DNA of 64,000 nt from Acholoe squamosa (lineage: Eukaryota > Annelida > Polychaeta > Phyllodocida > Polynoidae): positions 57,012,089 through 57,076,088 of the forward strand of contig OX439040.1 of NCBI GenBank assembly GCA_949317995.1, written 5' to 3'. This document shows, one piece after another, positions 1-13,489 of the stretch (its first letter is position 1; each line of letters starts with the position of its first letter). A program made the translations under genes and the position numbers. Below the pieces are notes generated by a model that searched no databases, was not told the DNA's origin, and worked only from the letters and a program-made list of their open reading frames with translations.

Positions 1-672
1 TTTGGCACCTCTCAAAGGGGGGGGGGCGGAAAATATTTTGAGGGGTCAAAACGAAAACTCACCAACTCCCCCTGTTGTTAAAAAAATTAATACTCCCTTA
101 GTACTAGTTGTAGTAGAGTGGCTTCCTTGGCACAGGTTGAAGCACCAACTCTATATAATAGTAGATGTAACTTTAGTGAATTTCCAGCGACCACCCATCT
201 TTCTATATACTTGGGAATGAATGCCACACTTTAATCTATTCATATTTTCTATATCATAGCACAATGTTAAGAGTACATATTAGTGCATTGACAGCTTGTA
301 TAGATCTGTGTTGGGGACCGGAACTCTGGTAGAACTCGAGCATGCGCGACAACCGGCAATCCCTCTATAACGCCCAGAACTTCCTATATATGTGTGATAA
401 ATCATCTCTAAGGTAGGCATCTAATTGGCCAATACTTCGTCATGTGATGACACGCAACCAATCCCAGTGCTTGTAACAAGCACTTCAACCAAAGGATACA
501 GTAAGTGGTCGTTTACTACAGACTCACCTCTAAAGGATATGTTCTTCCTCCATGGCACTGATATACTGTGACATGGCATGCAACAGAAGAAGTAATTATG
601 AAAGCTAGGTATACAATACACTGACTGCCTATCTAGGTACCATTGCTTCATCACCTCTGCTATGTATCTGCT
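1..672. other. No gene seen
   Basis: AT-rich unique-looking sequence with a G run near 20-28; no supported exon or repeat. Confidence 0.5.
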
Positions 673-1626
673 TTAATGGCCCATCCCCACTTTCACAAAA
701 AGAAAACTATCGATCTTACACAGGTAGCATGTCCTATCATATGCTGACCCATGGCCTGCCCTGACCTTTATTTTACCCCCTCGGATCTCCACTGTTGTGA
801 CCATGTGAAGTTTTTGATGACCTGTGCTCATGTCAGGACAGCAGAAAGCAGGATGTGTCATTACTCTCTGACTAGGAATGCCATCTAATTGGCGTTGGTC
901 TGAAACCCCATCAGGTCCTGGGATATAATCAATTAAATGGTTCATGTTTCCTAGGTAAACCCTTTTGTGGGTCCCAAGGAGGCTAATACTACCATAAGTT
1001 GGGTATACCTCTTTCAGTAACAAGGGTTTCGGACCACACTCCTCCATCCCTTGATGAGAGCACTGCTAATTTGATTTATGAGTCCACTTCACTTGGTGAC
1101 AAGGGAGGGAGATGAGAAACATCCTCCCTGGCCATTCCCACCCCTAGACCTATAAAAAGTATAATAAATGAAAGGGAAGGTGAGGGTGTAATTGACACTC
1201 CACTTTCCCCAATTATGTCCTGTGCCCCCGTTTCCTGAGTTATCACTCACACTCTACATGAAGTAGACTCGGTGGCTGGCATGGATAGGCTAAAAGTAAT
1301 TAGATTTCGCCATATTCTCACCAGGGTCCTAAAATGATATGTACTTCTCATATGTACAAAAATAATATGGGGGTCCCATGCATATTTTTGAGATACAGAA
1401 GATTCAACCCTATATAGGATTATATAGTGATCAGTCACATAAATCCCCAGATCCATGTCCAAAAGTAATTAAATCTTTTCATAACTTCTTTAGCACTTTA
1501 TGCATATCTTTGCAGTAAATACAATATGGACATATGGTCCCATGCATATTTCTTATGTTTTGAATGATTTAAATAACAAATGTAAGGAAATGGCCAGATT
1601 AGCGACATGTAGATTATGTAGTGAAC

Positions 1627-1749
1627 AAGTAATCAATGGATAATTCATGACGAGTGTGTGTTAGTGAAGGATAATTACACGAGGGCATAGCCAGAGTGTA
1701 TTTATCCTTTGCTAACACACACAAGTCATGAATTATCCATTGACTACTT
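1627..1749. repeat. 123-bp hairpin / short MITE
   Basis: Inverted arms of about 50 bp: AAGTAATCAATGGATAATTC and GAGTGTGTGTTAGTGAAGG on the left, complemented by CTAACACACACAAGTCATG and AATTATCCATTGACTACTT on the right, with a 20-bp loop. Confidence 0.75.
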
Positions 1750-1848
1750 ATTTTATTCCATGATACCAATAGATAATCAATAGAATATCAATAAATTCAA
1801 GTTGAAAACAAAAATTGTTCCCCCTCCCCGGGACTGGAAGCCAGCCAT

Positions 1849-2290
1849 AGTGTGTACAGGTTCATACACCTCGGTGCCTAGCAGCGGACAGCGACAGCGC
1901 CCTTCTTGGCTTGGCTTGCTTTGAATACGTCTCGCGGTTATAAATGTATGTACACGATCAGTACACACACCTCGGCACCCGGCTAGGCTTGGCTTTGTTT
2001 GAATGCGTCTTGCGGTTATGGCAGCAGCACACAGCGAAAAATAGTGTTTGTACACGACCGGTACACACACCTCAGTGCCCGGCTGGCAGCGGGCACACGG
2101 CGAAAAAAAGACGCGCCCAGACCGGGACTTGACCCGCCTACCTTTGACAGCTAAGCGCTATGCGCTAACCACTAGACCACCGCGTATCAAACCTCAGCAC
2201 CCGTCTCGGCTTGGCTATATTTGAATGTGTCCCGTGGTTATGTATACACAATCGGTACACACACCTTGGCACCCAGCTAGGCTTGCTAGG
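1849..2290. repeat. ~100-bp tandem repeat, four diverged units
   Basis: Recurrent GTACACACACCTCGGCACC, GGCTTGGCTTTGTTTGAAT and GCGTCTCGCGGTTATG at about 1850, 1962, 2061 and 2255. The third unit is interrupted by a tRNA-like segment. Confidence 0.7.
2112..2184 (-). pseudogene. tRNA-like SINE head (minus strand)
   Basis: The minus strand reads GGTGGTCTAGTGGTTAGCGC (A-box type) and, about 35 bases later, GCGGGTCAAGTCCCG (B-box type). It resembles the Glu/Asp/Val tRNA group but the stems are imperfect, so it is a tRNA-derived SINE promoter rather than a working tRNA. Confidence 0.55.
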
Positions 2291-2410
2291 GGGGTCACAA
2301 CCCAGAATGCTGGAGATTTTCTCACTTTGAATGTATAGTAGTTATATGTGAGTGACCTCCCCGGGCTTTGTATCATATCGATACCTGGTTCTAGCCAACC
2401 AACTCTCGTC

Positions 2411-2480
2411 AGTCCCTGTGGAGCAGTGCATAGGGAGCTGGATTTGGGACCTGAGACTGCAGGTTCGAGCCCTGCCCTTG
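2411..2480 (+). pseudogene. tRNA-like SINE head (plus strand)
   Basis: TGTGGAGCAGTGCATAGGG followed by GCAGGTTCGAGCCCTGC, a perfect RNA polymerase III B box (GGTTCGAGCC). The A box is degenerate. Likely the 5' part of a SINE. Confidence 0.55.
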
Positions 2481-2530
2481 CCATGAGATTTCCTGGGTTT
2501 TAACATGTATCATTTGACATGTAAGGACAT

Positions 2531-2601
2531 GTAAGGTGTGCAGGTTATCCATGGATAATGGCACTGGGTGCCTGTTATCCTTGGATAACCGCACACCTTA
2601 C
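2531..2601. repeat. 71-bp hairpin containing TTATCC/GGATAA pairs
   Basis: GTAAGGTGTGCAGGTTATCC is mirrored by GGATAACCGCACACCTTAC. Each arm holds a TTATCC(A/T)TGGATAA palindrome, giving four GATA-type cores. Confidence 0.7.
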
Positions 2602-4601
2602 AAAAGTCATGATGCAGGCATCATGGTGTGCAATATCGACAGGTATGTGCATGGGAATATCCAGGAAAAGCACTCAGAATCCCAGAAATCGTGGAATAAC
2701 CTCTTCTAGGTGGTCTCATACAGCAGTCCCCATGGCTCATGTGTAGTTCCAATGTAAAAAGGAGACCCCTGTTGTCCAAATGCTGAACTACCAATCCCCG
2801 CAAGCCACCTTAACTCTACCCTGATCTAACCTAGTAACATTCCATGTGAAGAACTGAAGAGATGGCAGATAGTATCTGCATCAATCAACTCCCTTGTGTG
2901 ATGTATTCATTCAATATGCAGGAGTTATTATATTTGAAACTGGATGTTCGAAGGGCGTAATAGGATCATTTCGATCTGGTTACCCTTTAATTAAACCACA
3001 GAAGCTGCACTTGAAACAACTTTCAGATCACAAGGTATTCAAAACAGGATATTATACTTCTGTATTTCATTATTCTGTTTGATGGGATCACCATAGCTGT
3101 TGAAATTAACCTTCAAATTCAAATAGCATCCCTCCATTCTATAAGATGGCATGTCAACACAAAGTGAGTTTTCAGACAGAAATTAACCCATTGAATATCT
3201 AAGTTATCTAGGGAGCCTTACTGATCAAACAAACTCAATGTCAGCAATATGCTACACAATTTCTTTTGTAGATATTGAAAATTTGATTAAATGAACATGG
3301 TAGATCCCAGTTATTACCACACTTTTCTGTACAAACCGAAGCCATCAGGGTGAAATTAGCATTCTGTTGACATTGCAAATGATTGACAGCTTCTATGTAA
3401 AAGACTCACTCCCAGGCACAGTTTAGAAAAAAATTCAAAAAAATCAGTTCACAAATTATTCATATAATAATTGTAAGAAAAAAAAAACACATGATTTTAT
3501 AGACTACAGGTTAATGCATTTTCAGCTATCACCAGCTGGCATGGATGGGAAATTTTGAAATCTTAGAGAATTTTATAGATAAGAATGCATCTCTGCTAGC
3601 AATGGCCTGTTGTCCCTACAGTGGGTACCTGCTGTCAACCAATATTGTTTACAATTTCACCCACACACTTAGTGACGATGCTGACAACCAGGTCAGATTG
3701 GAAATGTGAGAACTGGCTGACAGAGAAGTCCGGATATTGCAGATGCCAAATAACCAGGCAGAGCTACATATAGTTCAGCTGATGTACCATGGGTGAACCA
3801 TGTGGCCAACTATATAGCTATATCATTACAGTCTACTAACAGCTGATGAATATAGTTGTGCAAATGATAAAGTATTCTGTAATCATCAGTTTGGATTTGT
3901 TTCCATTTCACACTGGAAGTAGGGGGCTTTTAGAAACATACTGTGTAGCTCCTACTTAAATGGCATTTATCCATCTGAGTAGGGTATATTGTCTATATAC
4001 AGGCACCAGCTACAGACCCCAACAGCATTACACCAGCAGTGACAAAATGGGCAGCCATTATACATCACGTCACAGCAAACAATACCCCGCTGAGCGATAA
4101 TAGAAGCTCATCAGTAGCGGAAGTAGGAGAACAATGTATGATGGGATGGCTAACTGTACCTAATTGCATGCACGTGCTAAATACTGATGTGGTTCATTAT
4201 CATTTTTTAGCTTCATGTGAATAAATGTGTGATTTTATGTATTGGTAAGGGTAAAAGTAGTATTGTTAGAGCTGAATGGTCTTTAAAAGGTGCTTTCAAC
4301 CAGGGCAGCTGAGATGGATGGATTACATTACTAGCTGTAATGGAAATCAGCCTAAAGGCAGCAATGAATCCCATTTGTTTTCCGATAATAGAATATTCTA
4401 CAGTGGGGAGCATTTCCTTAGGGGCTGACTATTAGGAATTTGAATCAAATAATGCAGTTAGGAAAGAAATCAATGGTAAAGTCAAGATAAATAAACACAG
4501 ACAACTTTAAAGTGAAACAGTACCCTATTTTCATAACAGTGTATTCCGATAGCCTCAATATTGATTAAAAAGATTCTGATACATTTATTAAAATATTTGT
4601 T

Positions 4602-4914
4602 ACTATAAAGGAGAGCAGCAGGTTTATTGGGAGCATCTGATGACGTCTTGATTCCCTAAATGCATCAGGTGCTGCATTGTTTATACATAGAGGGTTTTAC
4701 AAAGTATGGATAACTATAATACTGAAATGCCCACCATCATGATATTGTATGGGAAAGCTTTGTAGGGTTATTTAGATAAATCCTGCCAGAAGAAAACTAC
4801 AAAGAACATCTGATTGCATCATATCAGTGCTATGCAAGCACTACTGAGATGCATTTTTGCCCAACGGTGACGTCATCAGATGCATCAGATAAGTCTGCTT
4901 CTTTGCTCTATAAT
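4602..4914. mobile_element. 313-bp inverted-repeat element ending in TGACGTC
   Basis: Left arm ACTATAAAGGAGAGCAGCAG...CATCTGATGACGTC. The right arm is GACGTCATCAGATGCATCAG...TTTGCTCTATAAT. Arms of about 46 bp with some mismatches, no ORF. Confidence 0.6.
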
Positions 4915-5516
4915 GATGACTATCTAACATACTATATAAGAATCTTTTTATTTCTATGAGGACTGGTAAAATATCCCAATTTCCTAGGGGGTTAGGGCTC
5001 AGGTGTGAATGGTCCTAGCTCCAGAATTATGAGAAAAAATCTCCTGTCCAAATACCCTAAATCTGTAATCCTTGTTTGTGCTCTACAAAGGTTTGCAACC
5101 TAGATTGGTTATCTCCTGCTGTCGGAAGGAGAAAACTGTCCATGGACACGTTGACATGACAAATCCTTCTACTAGCAGGAGAAAACATTATGCAAATTAA
5201 ACTTCTCAGCCAGTTGTCTTTCCCCTTACTGTCAGGCTGAAGCCAGCAGTTTTAAGACTCACTCCCATTGGACAACCACTGCACATTGCATAATCCGTCT
5301 ACCCATATCCCACTTTCAACAGGCCTTCCATATAGACATGAAAAGAGAGATCCTTGCCGCTATTGTTTTAACAGATATCAATACATTAGACATGCCAAGG
5401 ATCTCCCTAAAACACTATGAAAACAACTTACTGTTTCCCTCTAATCAATAACACTGTCCACAAATAATAAGGATGAACATGCATGATATGAACTATTTAA
5501 CCAATCTTTACTGATT

Positions 5517-5570
5517 GATTGATTTGTTTAACGTCCTAAGGCCCGCAGGGCCTCATGGGACTGCAATCTT
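5517..5570 (-). repeat. SINE tail fragment (GTTTAACGTCC type)
   Basis: TTGATTGATTGATTTGTTTA followed by ACGTCC is the complement of a GGACGTTAAACAAATCAATC tail. It has the same layout as the GGCGTTAAACA tail at about 33310. Confidence 0.4.
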
Positions 5571-5876
5571 TACTGTTATTTCACTGAGAATCTATCTTAC
5601 ATGGTACTCTTGAACGGGTTACTTCTTGATTTTAAAGACAGGTGAAAAATGAATTCAGCACAGCTAAGGCTTTTGCTTTCACAATTCCACTCCTTTTAGC
5701 ATCATTACTTTACTGACGCCCATTGATTAATCCCCAATTGGATTGGTCCTGTCAATGACAGTATACCTACCTATACACCGGCACTGAAAAGCTTAACTGC
5801 ATTGGGAATAATGATAAAGTCTATCAATATCATATAACTTACTTCAATGAACAATCTCTATGACTATCTCTAGAAT

Positions 5877-6250
5877 TTGTGTCACATTTCCCCACCCCAA
5901 TACATAAACAAATCCCTACCTAAAGGTCCTTTTAATATCATGTTATTCAATGAAGAAGATAGATTGAGAATTTCCAAAGTGGATAGGCCAATGAAACCCC
6001 ATACTATCCCCATCTCCCACCACCATCCCACCCTTACACACATAGAGGGTGATGATGAATGGGGAAACAGAGACTATGGGATAAAGTATGTCATTTTAAT
6101 GACCCCGGCTATGTGGCCAAATCGCTATGCACTGTCACACTTGGGATGTAGGCGGCTAACCTTCATCATTCATCATAGAAGGCTATAGGTTGTGCCATAT
6201 TGATCCTGATACGTAATGCCTAGTTATTGGAGGCAACACTTGTATATTAT
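5877..6250. repeat. Repeat block shared with 18520-18720
   Basis: GATGATGAATGGGGAAACAG, AAAGTATGTCATTTTAATGA and CATCATTCATCATAGAAGG recur with scattered changes near 18530-18660. The open frame here is not maintained in the other copy, so it is not treated as a gene. Confidence 0.6.
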
Positions 6251-9200
6251 ACAATGGAAGAGACCTAATATACCCATAATATGATGGATTTTACTATTTC
6301 AAAGGTACATAGGACCATATGGGAAAATCCCAAGAGGAAGAACATTCTGAATCAGCCTCGACCAATATCATAAAGCTACCAGGTCCTGGAAATAAAATGA
6401 GCACTAAATCTTTGAAAAAAAGAAACAAGTAAACAGTATGTACAGTTGTGCAGAGAATGAATAATGGTAAAGGAATAGTTGAATCATGCACTTTTTACCA
6501 GATGACAAATAATACTGTTACTGATTTATATTTCATGCCCAAGCACATATATTATATTCACAAACACTATCTGTGTAGAAATGATGAATAGGGTATAACT
6601 AAGGAGCAAATCAGAAAACATTCTTATACAGGGATAGGCTTTTATGGCACTAATTGCAAATTCAAATCCTGATGTGCGGATATTACTACAAATAGAAGGC
6701 CTTTTTTAGTTGTGTAGTGCTCTCTTGTTGGGAATTATAAAACCTTCCCCTGCTCTGCACTAAAACCAGCACAAAACATATGACTAAAGTGAGTTTTATT
6801 GGTCCATCCTTTTTAGGCAAACAAGAACAGTCTATCAATTCTAACTCTCATGTAGAATGACCAATAAATAGAAATATTCTCGCTGTCCATATAGCCGTTT
6901 GCTTATACTGTCCCCAGGCCAAAACCTTTGAGGGCTCTGTTATGAGCATTATAAACCCCAATGGCCCCTCAATACTGTTTTTTTTTGGTCATTCTGGAAT
7001 CTCCAGGAGCTGTATTCTGCAACAGCAAGTGATTGGTATTCCTAGTCAAGAGAGTAATGACACACCCTGTTTTCTGCTGTCCTGACAAGGGCACAGGTTA
7101 TCAAAAACTTCACAAGGTCACGACAGTGGACGTCCGAGGGGGTAAAATAAAGGTCAGGGCAGGCCTTGTGTCAGCATATAATAGGACATGCTACCTGTGT
7201 CAGATCGATAGTTTTGTTTTGGCTAAAAGAAGGAATAATCCAGTATGTATGGGCTTACCCTCACACAAATTTATGGTGACCTATGACTAGCATTTGCCTT
7301 CTTCATTAAATCTAAAGAAATAGACATATCCTCAGTTTCTCCAGGTTGACTCATCTTTCCTAACTACTGGTATAATAGGTTTCCATGAAATATTCAAAGT
7401 ATTTTAGCAGACTAAATCGGGAGGGGGAAGGAACAGAATTCTACTGGTGATACTGGGGTCACCTCTCACAAATGCCCCTGGGATTAGGCTACCTGTCTCG
7501 CAGGTCTTTCATACACATCATTTGCAAAGACTGACTCAGATTTATAAGTCAAATGACACATAATTATTATTATAGAAGCTCTGTTCTAACAAACTACATG
7601 TAATACCCACTAAGATTGTTTTACGAACAACCAATTCCATTGTCTACTGGCCATCCAGGTCCTTCATGCCTGGCCCAGATAATCAATCATCAAATTGAAT
7701 AATGAGTCCAACTCAATGTGGTGACAGGGACGCAGGATAAGCAACATCCTGCCTACCTTCTAGTCCTATAAAAGTATAATAAATGAGTAGGGGAGGTGAG
7801 GTTATAATGGAACTCTCAATTACATTGTGTGGGTATGGACCAGAGAAGTTCTATAGAGACCCATGAGAGATATACATTCTTTAGAGGAAATTAAAGGTAC
7901 ATGTATCTAAAGTAATCCCTGAAAGTCAGTCCCTGGGGTCAAACCTTTCCTAAAAACCCATTGAAATGGCTATGATGTAAAGCGGATAGAGATACCATAA
8001 TTATTATTAAGGTTAAATCTACAAAAGACATCAGCCGTTGTTGATTACAATTATGTACTGCTCTGGCTTAATGTACTTCTTCATATATACTAATTGTCAT
8101 GTGTCACACAGTGGCCAGCAGCCTGGTTTGGGGCACTAAACTTCTACAGGCTAAACTTATTCTCTACCAGTATGTCATTGCTACAGTTCCAACCGAGAAA
8201 AAAAGTCGCTTTAGTACTCTGTGGGAGTGATCAGTGATTCATCTTTCTGTCATTCACTATCAATATCAACTATCAACCACAGTTGATACCAAAACCTATT
8301 GCTACATCATCGACTCTAGGGGCAAGGGGGGCAAAATATGTTGGAATAGCTCACACTTTAATAACCTTTCAATACAAACTTGCAGTGGCAAATGGAATTG
8401 ATATCATCAAATGATAGAGTCGACAAGTGAACAATAACTAATCTTACTTACTGGCAGAAATTCACTGTGTTTTACAGGATCCTGTCTGGATTACAGATCA
8501 ATAATTTGATTGTGACAATATTTCAACATTGCCATCACCTCCCTATCTGTCAATTCATGTGTCAGCTCTCACCATGAGGGGAGATATGCTGACTTGGCTA
8601 AAATGGTCTATCAATCATGTACTGGAAATGGCACATTAGCTTCTCAAATTATCCCAGTGCCGTTGATTATATATAATTTTGTCCCAAAATATGTCAGGTT
8701 TGCAACAAAACCTTCTCTGTCTGCTCATTGTTACATCATTTGCATCTCCTACTGGTATCAGTAAGCTTAAGTAACCTAAATGTAATGTCTAATTACCAGT
8801 AAGTATATTTTTGTGCATTCGGGATACATTGTATGCACAATGGTGGCTAGTATGTTTGTCACTTATCCCACTAGTTCTATTGTGACGGGCAGACAATATG
8901 GAAACCATGCTTGGGAACTAATTCTGTTAAACAGTAATTGTGTAGGGGCTCTTTTTGATTGTATCTGCATATTGCAAGACAACAGTGGTTGTTTTCTTTT
9001 CAATCATGTAAACCGACCTCAATTCACAAGCATGGTAAAATTTTAAAAGGGTGAACACATGTACATTGTGTAGACGGCCCATAGTAATCACACTTACAGT
9101 CGATAGGCAGTGGCAGATCCAAGGGTGTTTGGGAGATGGGGTCGAGATCAAGATTCTAATATTTTTGACTTTAAACTGTGAATCCTGGCACATTTTGGCA

Positions 9201-9534
9201 TACCATATACCTTTAGGAATCTATACTTTTGAATAAGAAATATCAATATCTGCCTTCCAACTCTTTTCCTATCTATGGGCCCCATTGGATCTGCTACCTT
9301 TAAATATTTTTTCATCAATATAGAACAGTGACATGAATGATAACAAAGTAATCTTTCTGTGGAGATTTAGGACTAAGGGGTCTCTGCCTCGGTTGATCAT
9401 CTTCTGTATATAATATAGAGACAGTTTTACTCTACTCTCTCTATCTTATGCTATGACTTATGCCCAAATGCATACATTTATTGCTGCATGACTAGTAAAC
9501 TGGTAATAAAGAAACTTTTGGTAAAACTTGTTTT

Positions 9535-9605
9535 CTAGGGATTGAACTGAAAACCTTCTGAACACTGACTGACAACCTACCAACTGTGATCTAGGAGAAG
9601 GAGGA
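9535..9605 (-). repeat. tRNA-like segment shared by both duplication units
   Basis: The minus strand contains AGATCACAGTTGGTAGGTTG and TTTTCAGTTCAATCCC (weak A and B boxes). The same segment occurs at about 19085-19165 in unit 2, so it predates the duplication. Confidence 0.4.
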
Positions 9606-12600
9606 CATCTTCGAAGTGAATGCCTTGATTCCTCTATAATTTAGTATGACAGGTATTGTGTCCACAGCTATAATCAATTCAGCAAAGAAGGAATAACTTC
9701 AGTAGTTTTTAACACAAACACCAAAGTCCTCATCTCTCACAGTAGATCCACATCCAACATCAAGATGGCAGCTATTATTTCAAGTGTTCATGGAGCGCAA
9801 TAGTGTCTCAGTAAACACCACGCTCGGCTACTTTGCAATTGGGAATTAATCTCCAGCAGTTCATCCAAGTAATTGCTAATTACTGTTGGTGCACTTAGGT
9901 AGAAGTCCTGGCTGAACTTAACAACCTATATGACAAAGGATGACTATAATCTATATTCTATTGTATTAAATTTTATCCTAACTGAATGTTCATTGAAACC
10001 ATTGGAAGCGGTCAGATAACATTAGTGTTGATCGGGGACCATTGGTGGACAAAATTACGTCCTTTATGTAAAGTCTCTGATTGCCTGCTGTTGATACTGG
10101 ATACATTACCGGTAATCTAAAAAATCCGTCAATCAATACCAATTTTTAAGATCAATGATTTCCAGAAGCTGTTGATTTTCTATCCAAATTAGTTTATTTG
10201 ACAAGAACAATGCAATCTACATTGCTGATAACTCTAAAAGAGCCCTTATTTTCTTTTTTCAGGGAGTCTTCCAGTGACAGACCCTATTACTACTTATAGC
10301 TTCCAATGCACCACCTCATTTTCCTACTAGATGTTTAGATCAAATTCCCGCCCTTGGGGAGGCCTTGTGCACTTTCATCAGTTCGATTGATTTTGGAGGG
10401 AAAACAAAGCAGCAGTTTCATCTTCCATAGGGATATCATTTAGACCCTAAAGCATCTTGATTGCTTTTTGACATTTTTATATACATTATTAACATCTGCT
10501 TCATTTCTTATCCTCAAGGAATAAACCGATTCTAAACTTTCTACATTATATGTATATCATTTCTCTTAAGTAATGAGAAGTGACTTTATAGTCCAGTCCC
10601 TGAAGAGTTTAGGTTCAAAAAAATTGTAACAAAAGGTTTCTCGATGGTTTTCAACTCTTTGATACCTGTTCTTTTCAGGGAAAAATTTCTTACTAAAATC
10701 AACCCTGGGCAAGTGCCTCAAATCCAACAAGGCTGCCTTTAGACCAAGTTTCCGAGTAAAATTGCATTAAATTTGGATCTAATTCAGATATTCAATATTG
10801 TAATACATCAATTAACATCAGCAAGAAAAGTTACTTATTTCTACCATGCCCCAAGGTCAAGGTCATCTGGATATGGAAATAGTTGCCATAATTAGTGAAA
10901 AACACACAAGTTCTACAGAAGTGTATAATTAATCTATGCAGAACCAGAGATCTCATTAAGGATGACCCAAGGTAGTTTCCAGCTGATAGATCCTACCATT
11001 ATCTGACAAAGGTTTACTGAAATCAACTTTGGGCAAGTGCCTCAAATCCATGGCCGCCTTAAGACTAGGTCTAGGCATCAAATTCCACTTTGGATCTAAT
11101 CAAGGTATTCACTATTTATTACATCAATTAACATCAGCATGAGAATTTACATAATTTACATGCATTTCAACCAGTGATTAACACACAGTGTATACAGAAG
11201 TATATAAATAATATATGCAACACCAGAGATCCCATTCAAGATGGCTGCCTTTGGAGTGAAGCATGGTTTATAAATATCATATCTGTAGATAGCATCTATC
11301 ATTTTGTGATCAAATGTGGTTCATGCATGTAATAAAACATGCTTAGTTGATTTTCAAAGATCAAGGTATCTTCTTGATGCAGTAATTGCTTTTTTGAGCA
11401 CACCTACTCATACCTGATACCCACTGTGCTGATGTACAGATGCTATTCTCATTTGAAGTCCAGGAAAGAAGGACTTTTGGTTCTAGGAGTATCCTACGCT
11501 TTTGTTTAACTGAGACTTGCACTTATTTGTGAGCTTCGTGGTTAAACGAGCAACTGCAATATCTTACTTTTATAAGATACCTATGCATTATATGAAAATT
11601 GAGGTCAAACAGCCTTAAATTGTTACATTTACTCTAATCTATACACACTCTTATCCTGATATTATAGGGTAGTATTCCCCCATTTAAGAACCCATGAATA
11701 AGCTACCATATATCCCCATGTACAAGCCAGGGTTTATTTTGGCATTAAGTGGCAGAAGAAAACACTCTTGCACCAGCTCTAGATATCAGGAAGAAACAAT
11801 AATGCAGAGTTAGTATTAAGACTTAAGCACTTGCTTCAAATATTTGCTTCACAAATTCTGTCTTATCTTAGCATGGTTAGCATGGTAGTATAAATAGATA
11901 GATAATATTTAGATTGTAAAAAGCAGTCTATACGAAAGTTTTTCCCCTGACACGCCATTCAGTCCTACAGATCTTATTGTTCTGCAGGCCTGGACTGATT
12001 TTGGCAGGACTGGATTCCTCAAGATCATTATTGTCAAGAAAGAAATGATGAAAAATGATAATCAACTCACTGTTTTAATTTTACTCGAAAAGTGAGTTAT
12101 AAGGAGACACCCTGGGGCCTGCACTTTCAGTCATTTTGGTGGTAAGAATAAGTTTAAAAAAAGATGGAAATTTTATATCTAAGAGGCAGAATTACTTAAT
12201 GAATTTGTAGTGCCATTAAAGGAGGAGATGTAGGGGTCTTGCAGGAAAAGGTATTTCATTGCCAAATTTTGTAAATTTTGAGAAATTGTTGATATTGTAC
12301 AGACTCAGTTGGTTGGCAGCCATAAGAGTGCAGTTTTAGTGGGAGTTATGCAATTAATGGCTTGGTGGTGCGAATAACCTGGGTGAGGGAGTAGTGATGC
12401 AACAGGATGAGTGCACAACTCATGGGAGCCAATCACAGGCTTTTCACTTTTCAAGCTATCAGCAATTTACATTGCTGCATTATATTTATTTACCCCTTTA
12501 CATCTTAATAAACAGTAATGCATCTTGTTATAGACTGAGAAATCCTTAATAGTGGTCTGATTTGCAACCATGAATACCAAAATGTAGCCCAAGGCCCAAA

Positions 12601-13009
12601 AATTACAGCCAGACATTCGGTCCTGCAGTCTGGTCTTTTCTGCAGGCCCGACAGAGATTTTGACCGAAATGGCCTTGGTCCCGCGAGTTTTTGTATCGAC
12701 TGATAAAGTGTTAAGCAGAAGCTTAGACAAAGATCAAAGACAAGTGCAGCCTAGATATCTCACTATCTTCCTAGTGGGCACAGAAAAAAACAATATCAAT
12801 ATTCACCTTTCAGACCTATTCAGTCCAACTCCTATATCTCACTGTAAACTTACTATTTCTGTGATAGACAGTTGTTGATAATGAAGATGCTGCTCAGGCC
12901 GGGGGGGGGGGGAACTCAGTCGCATCAATACCGGGAGGTGTGGTCATGATTTGGAGGGATATGGGTGCATTTTCGGTTAGCAGGGAGGGGATGTCGTATG
13001 CCCAGGTGG

Positions 13010-13120
13010 GTATGTTTTGTCAGTGGTTAAGTCACTATGGGTGTCCTATATAGGGAAGGTGGTCGCAAGGTACAGGGGTAAGGGGAATGGGGTCGCAAGG
13101 CACAGGGGTACTGTTTGGGA
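13010..13120 (+). repeat. Short G-rich direct repeat
   Basis: GGTCGCAAGGTACAGGGGTA and GGTCGCAAGGCACAGGGGTA, about 32 bases apart, downstream of a 12-base G run (12901-12912). Confidence 0.6.
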
Positions 13121-13489
13121 AAGGGTACCTATATTGTTTCAGTTTCCAGGCAGCTTGCCTGTCATCACATTATAGTAATGCTTTTATACCAATGATAGTA
13201 CAGGGGGTATGCAGGGGATATAACCCTTCAGTAGCATTAACTTTGGTCATATATTTAAGTTTCTTCTCATAGTTGTTGGAATCTATGCCACTATGGGTCT
13301 TATTATTTAGAGTTACATCATTATGGGTCATATTATTAAGCCTTACACTATTATGGGTCAGCCTCAAGGCTACGCCACAAGGCGTCAGCTCTTCAAGTCC
13401 ATGACCACACATCCTGGTAAAAAGATTTCAATCCGCCCCTGGGTGCTAAGGTAAAGAAGAGCTCTAACCCTAGCTAAACTATCAAGTAC

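Noticed and set aside
673-1047. 124-codon minus-strand ORF with a similar ORF at 7033-7290 (shared RVMTHPxFCCPD and RGGKIKVRAG)
   Set aside because: Looks like a conserved protein, but the nucleotide differences between the two copies are almost all amino-acid changing, with very few silent ones. That is the pattern of a non-coding repeat which happens to stay open, not of a selected gene.
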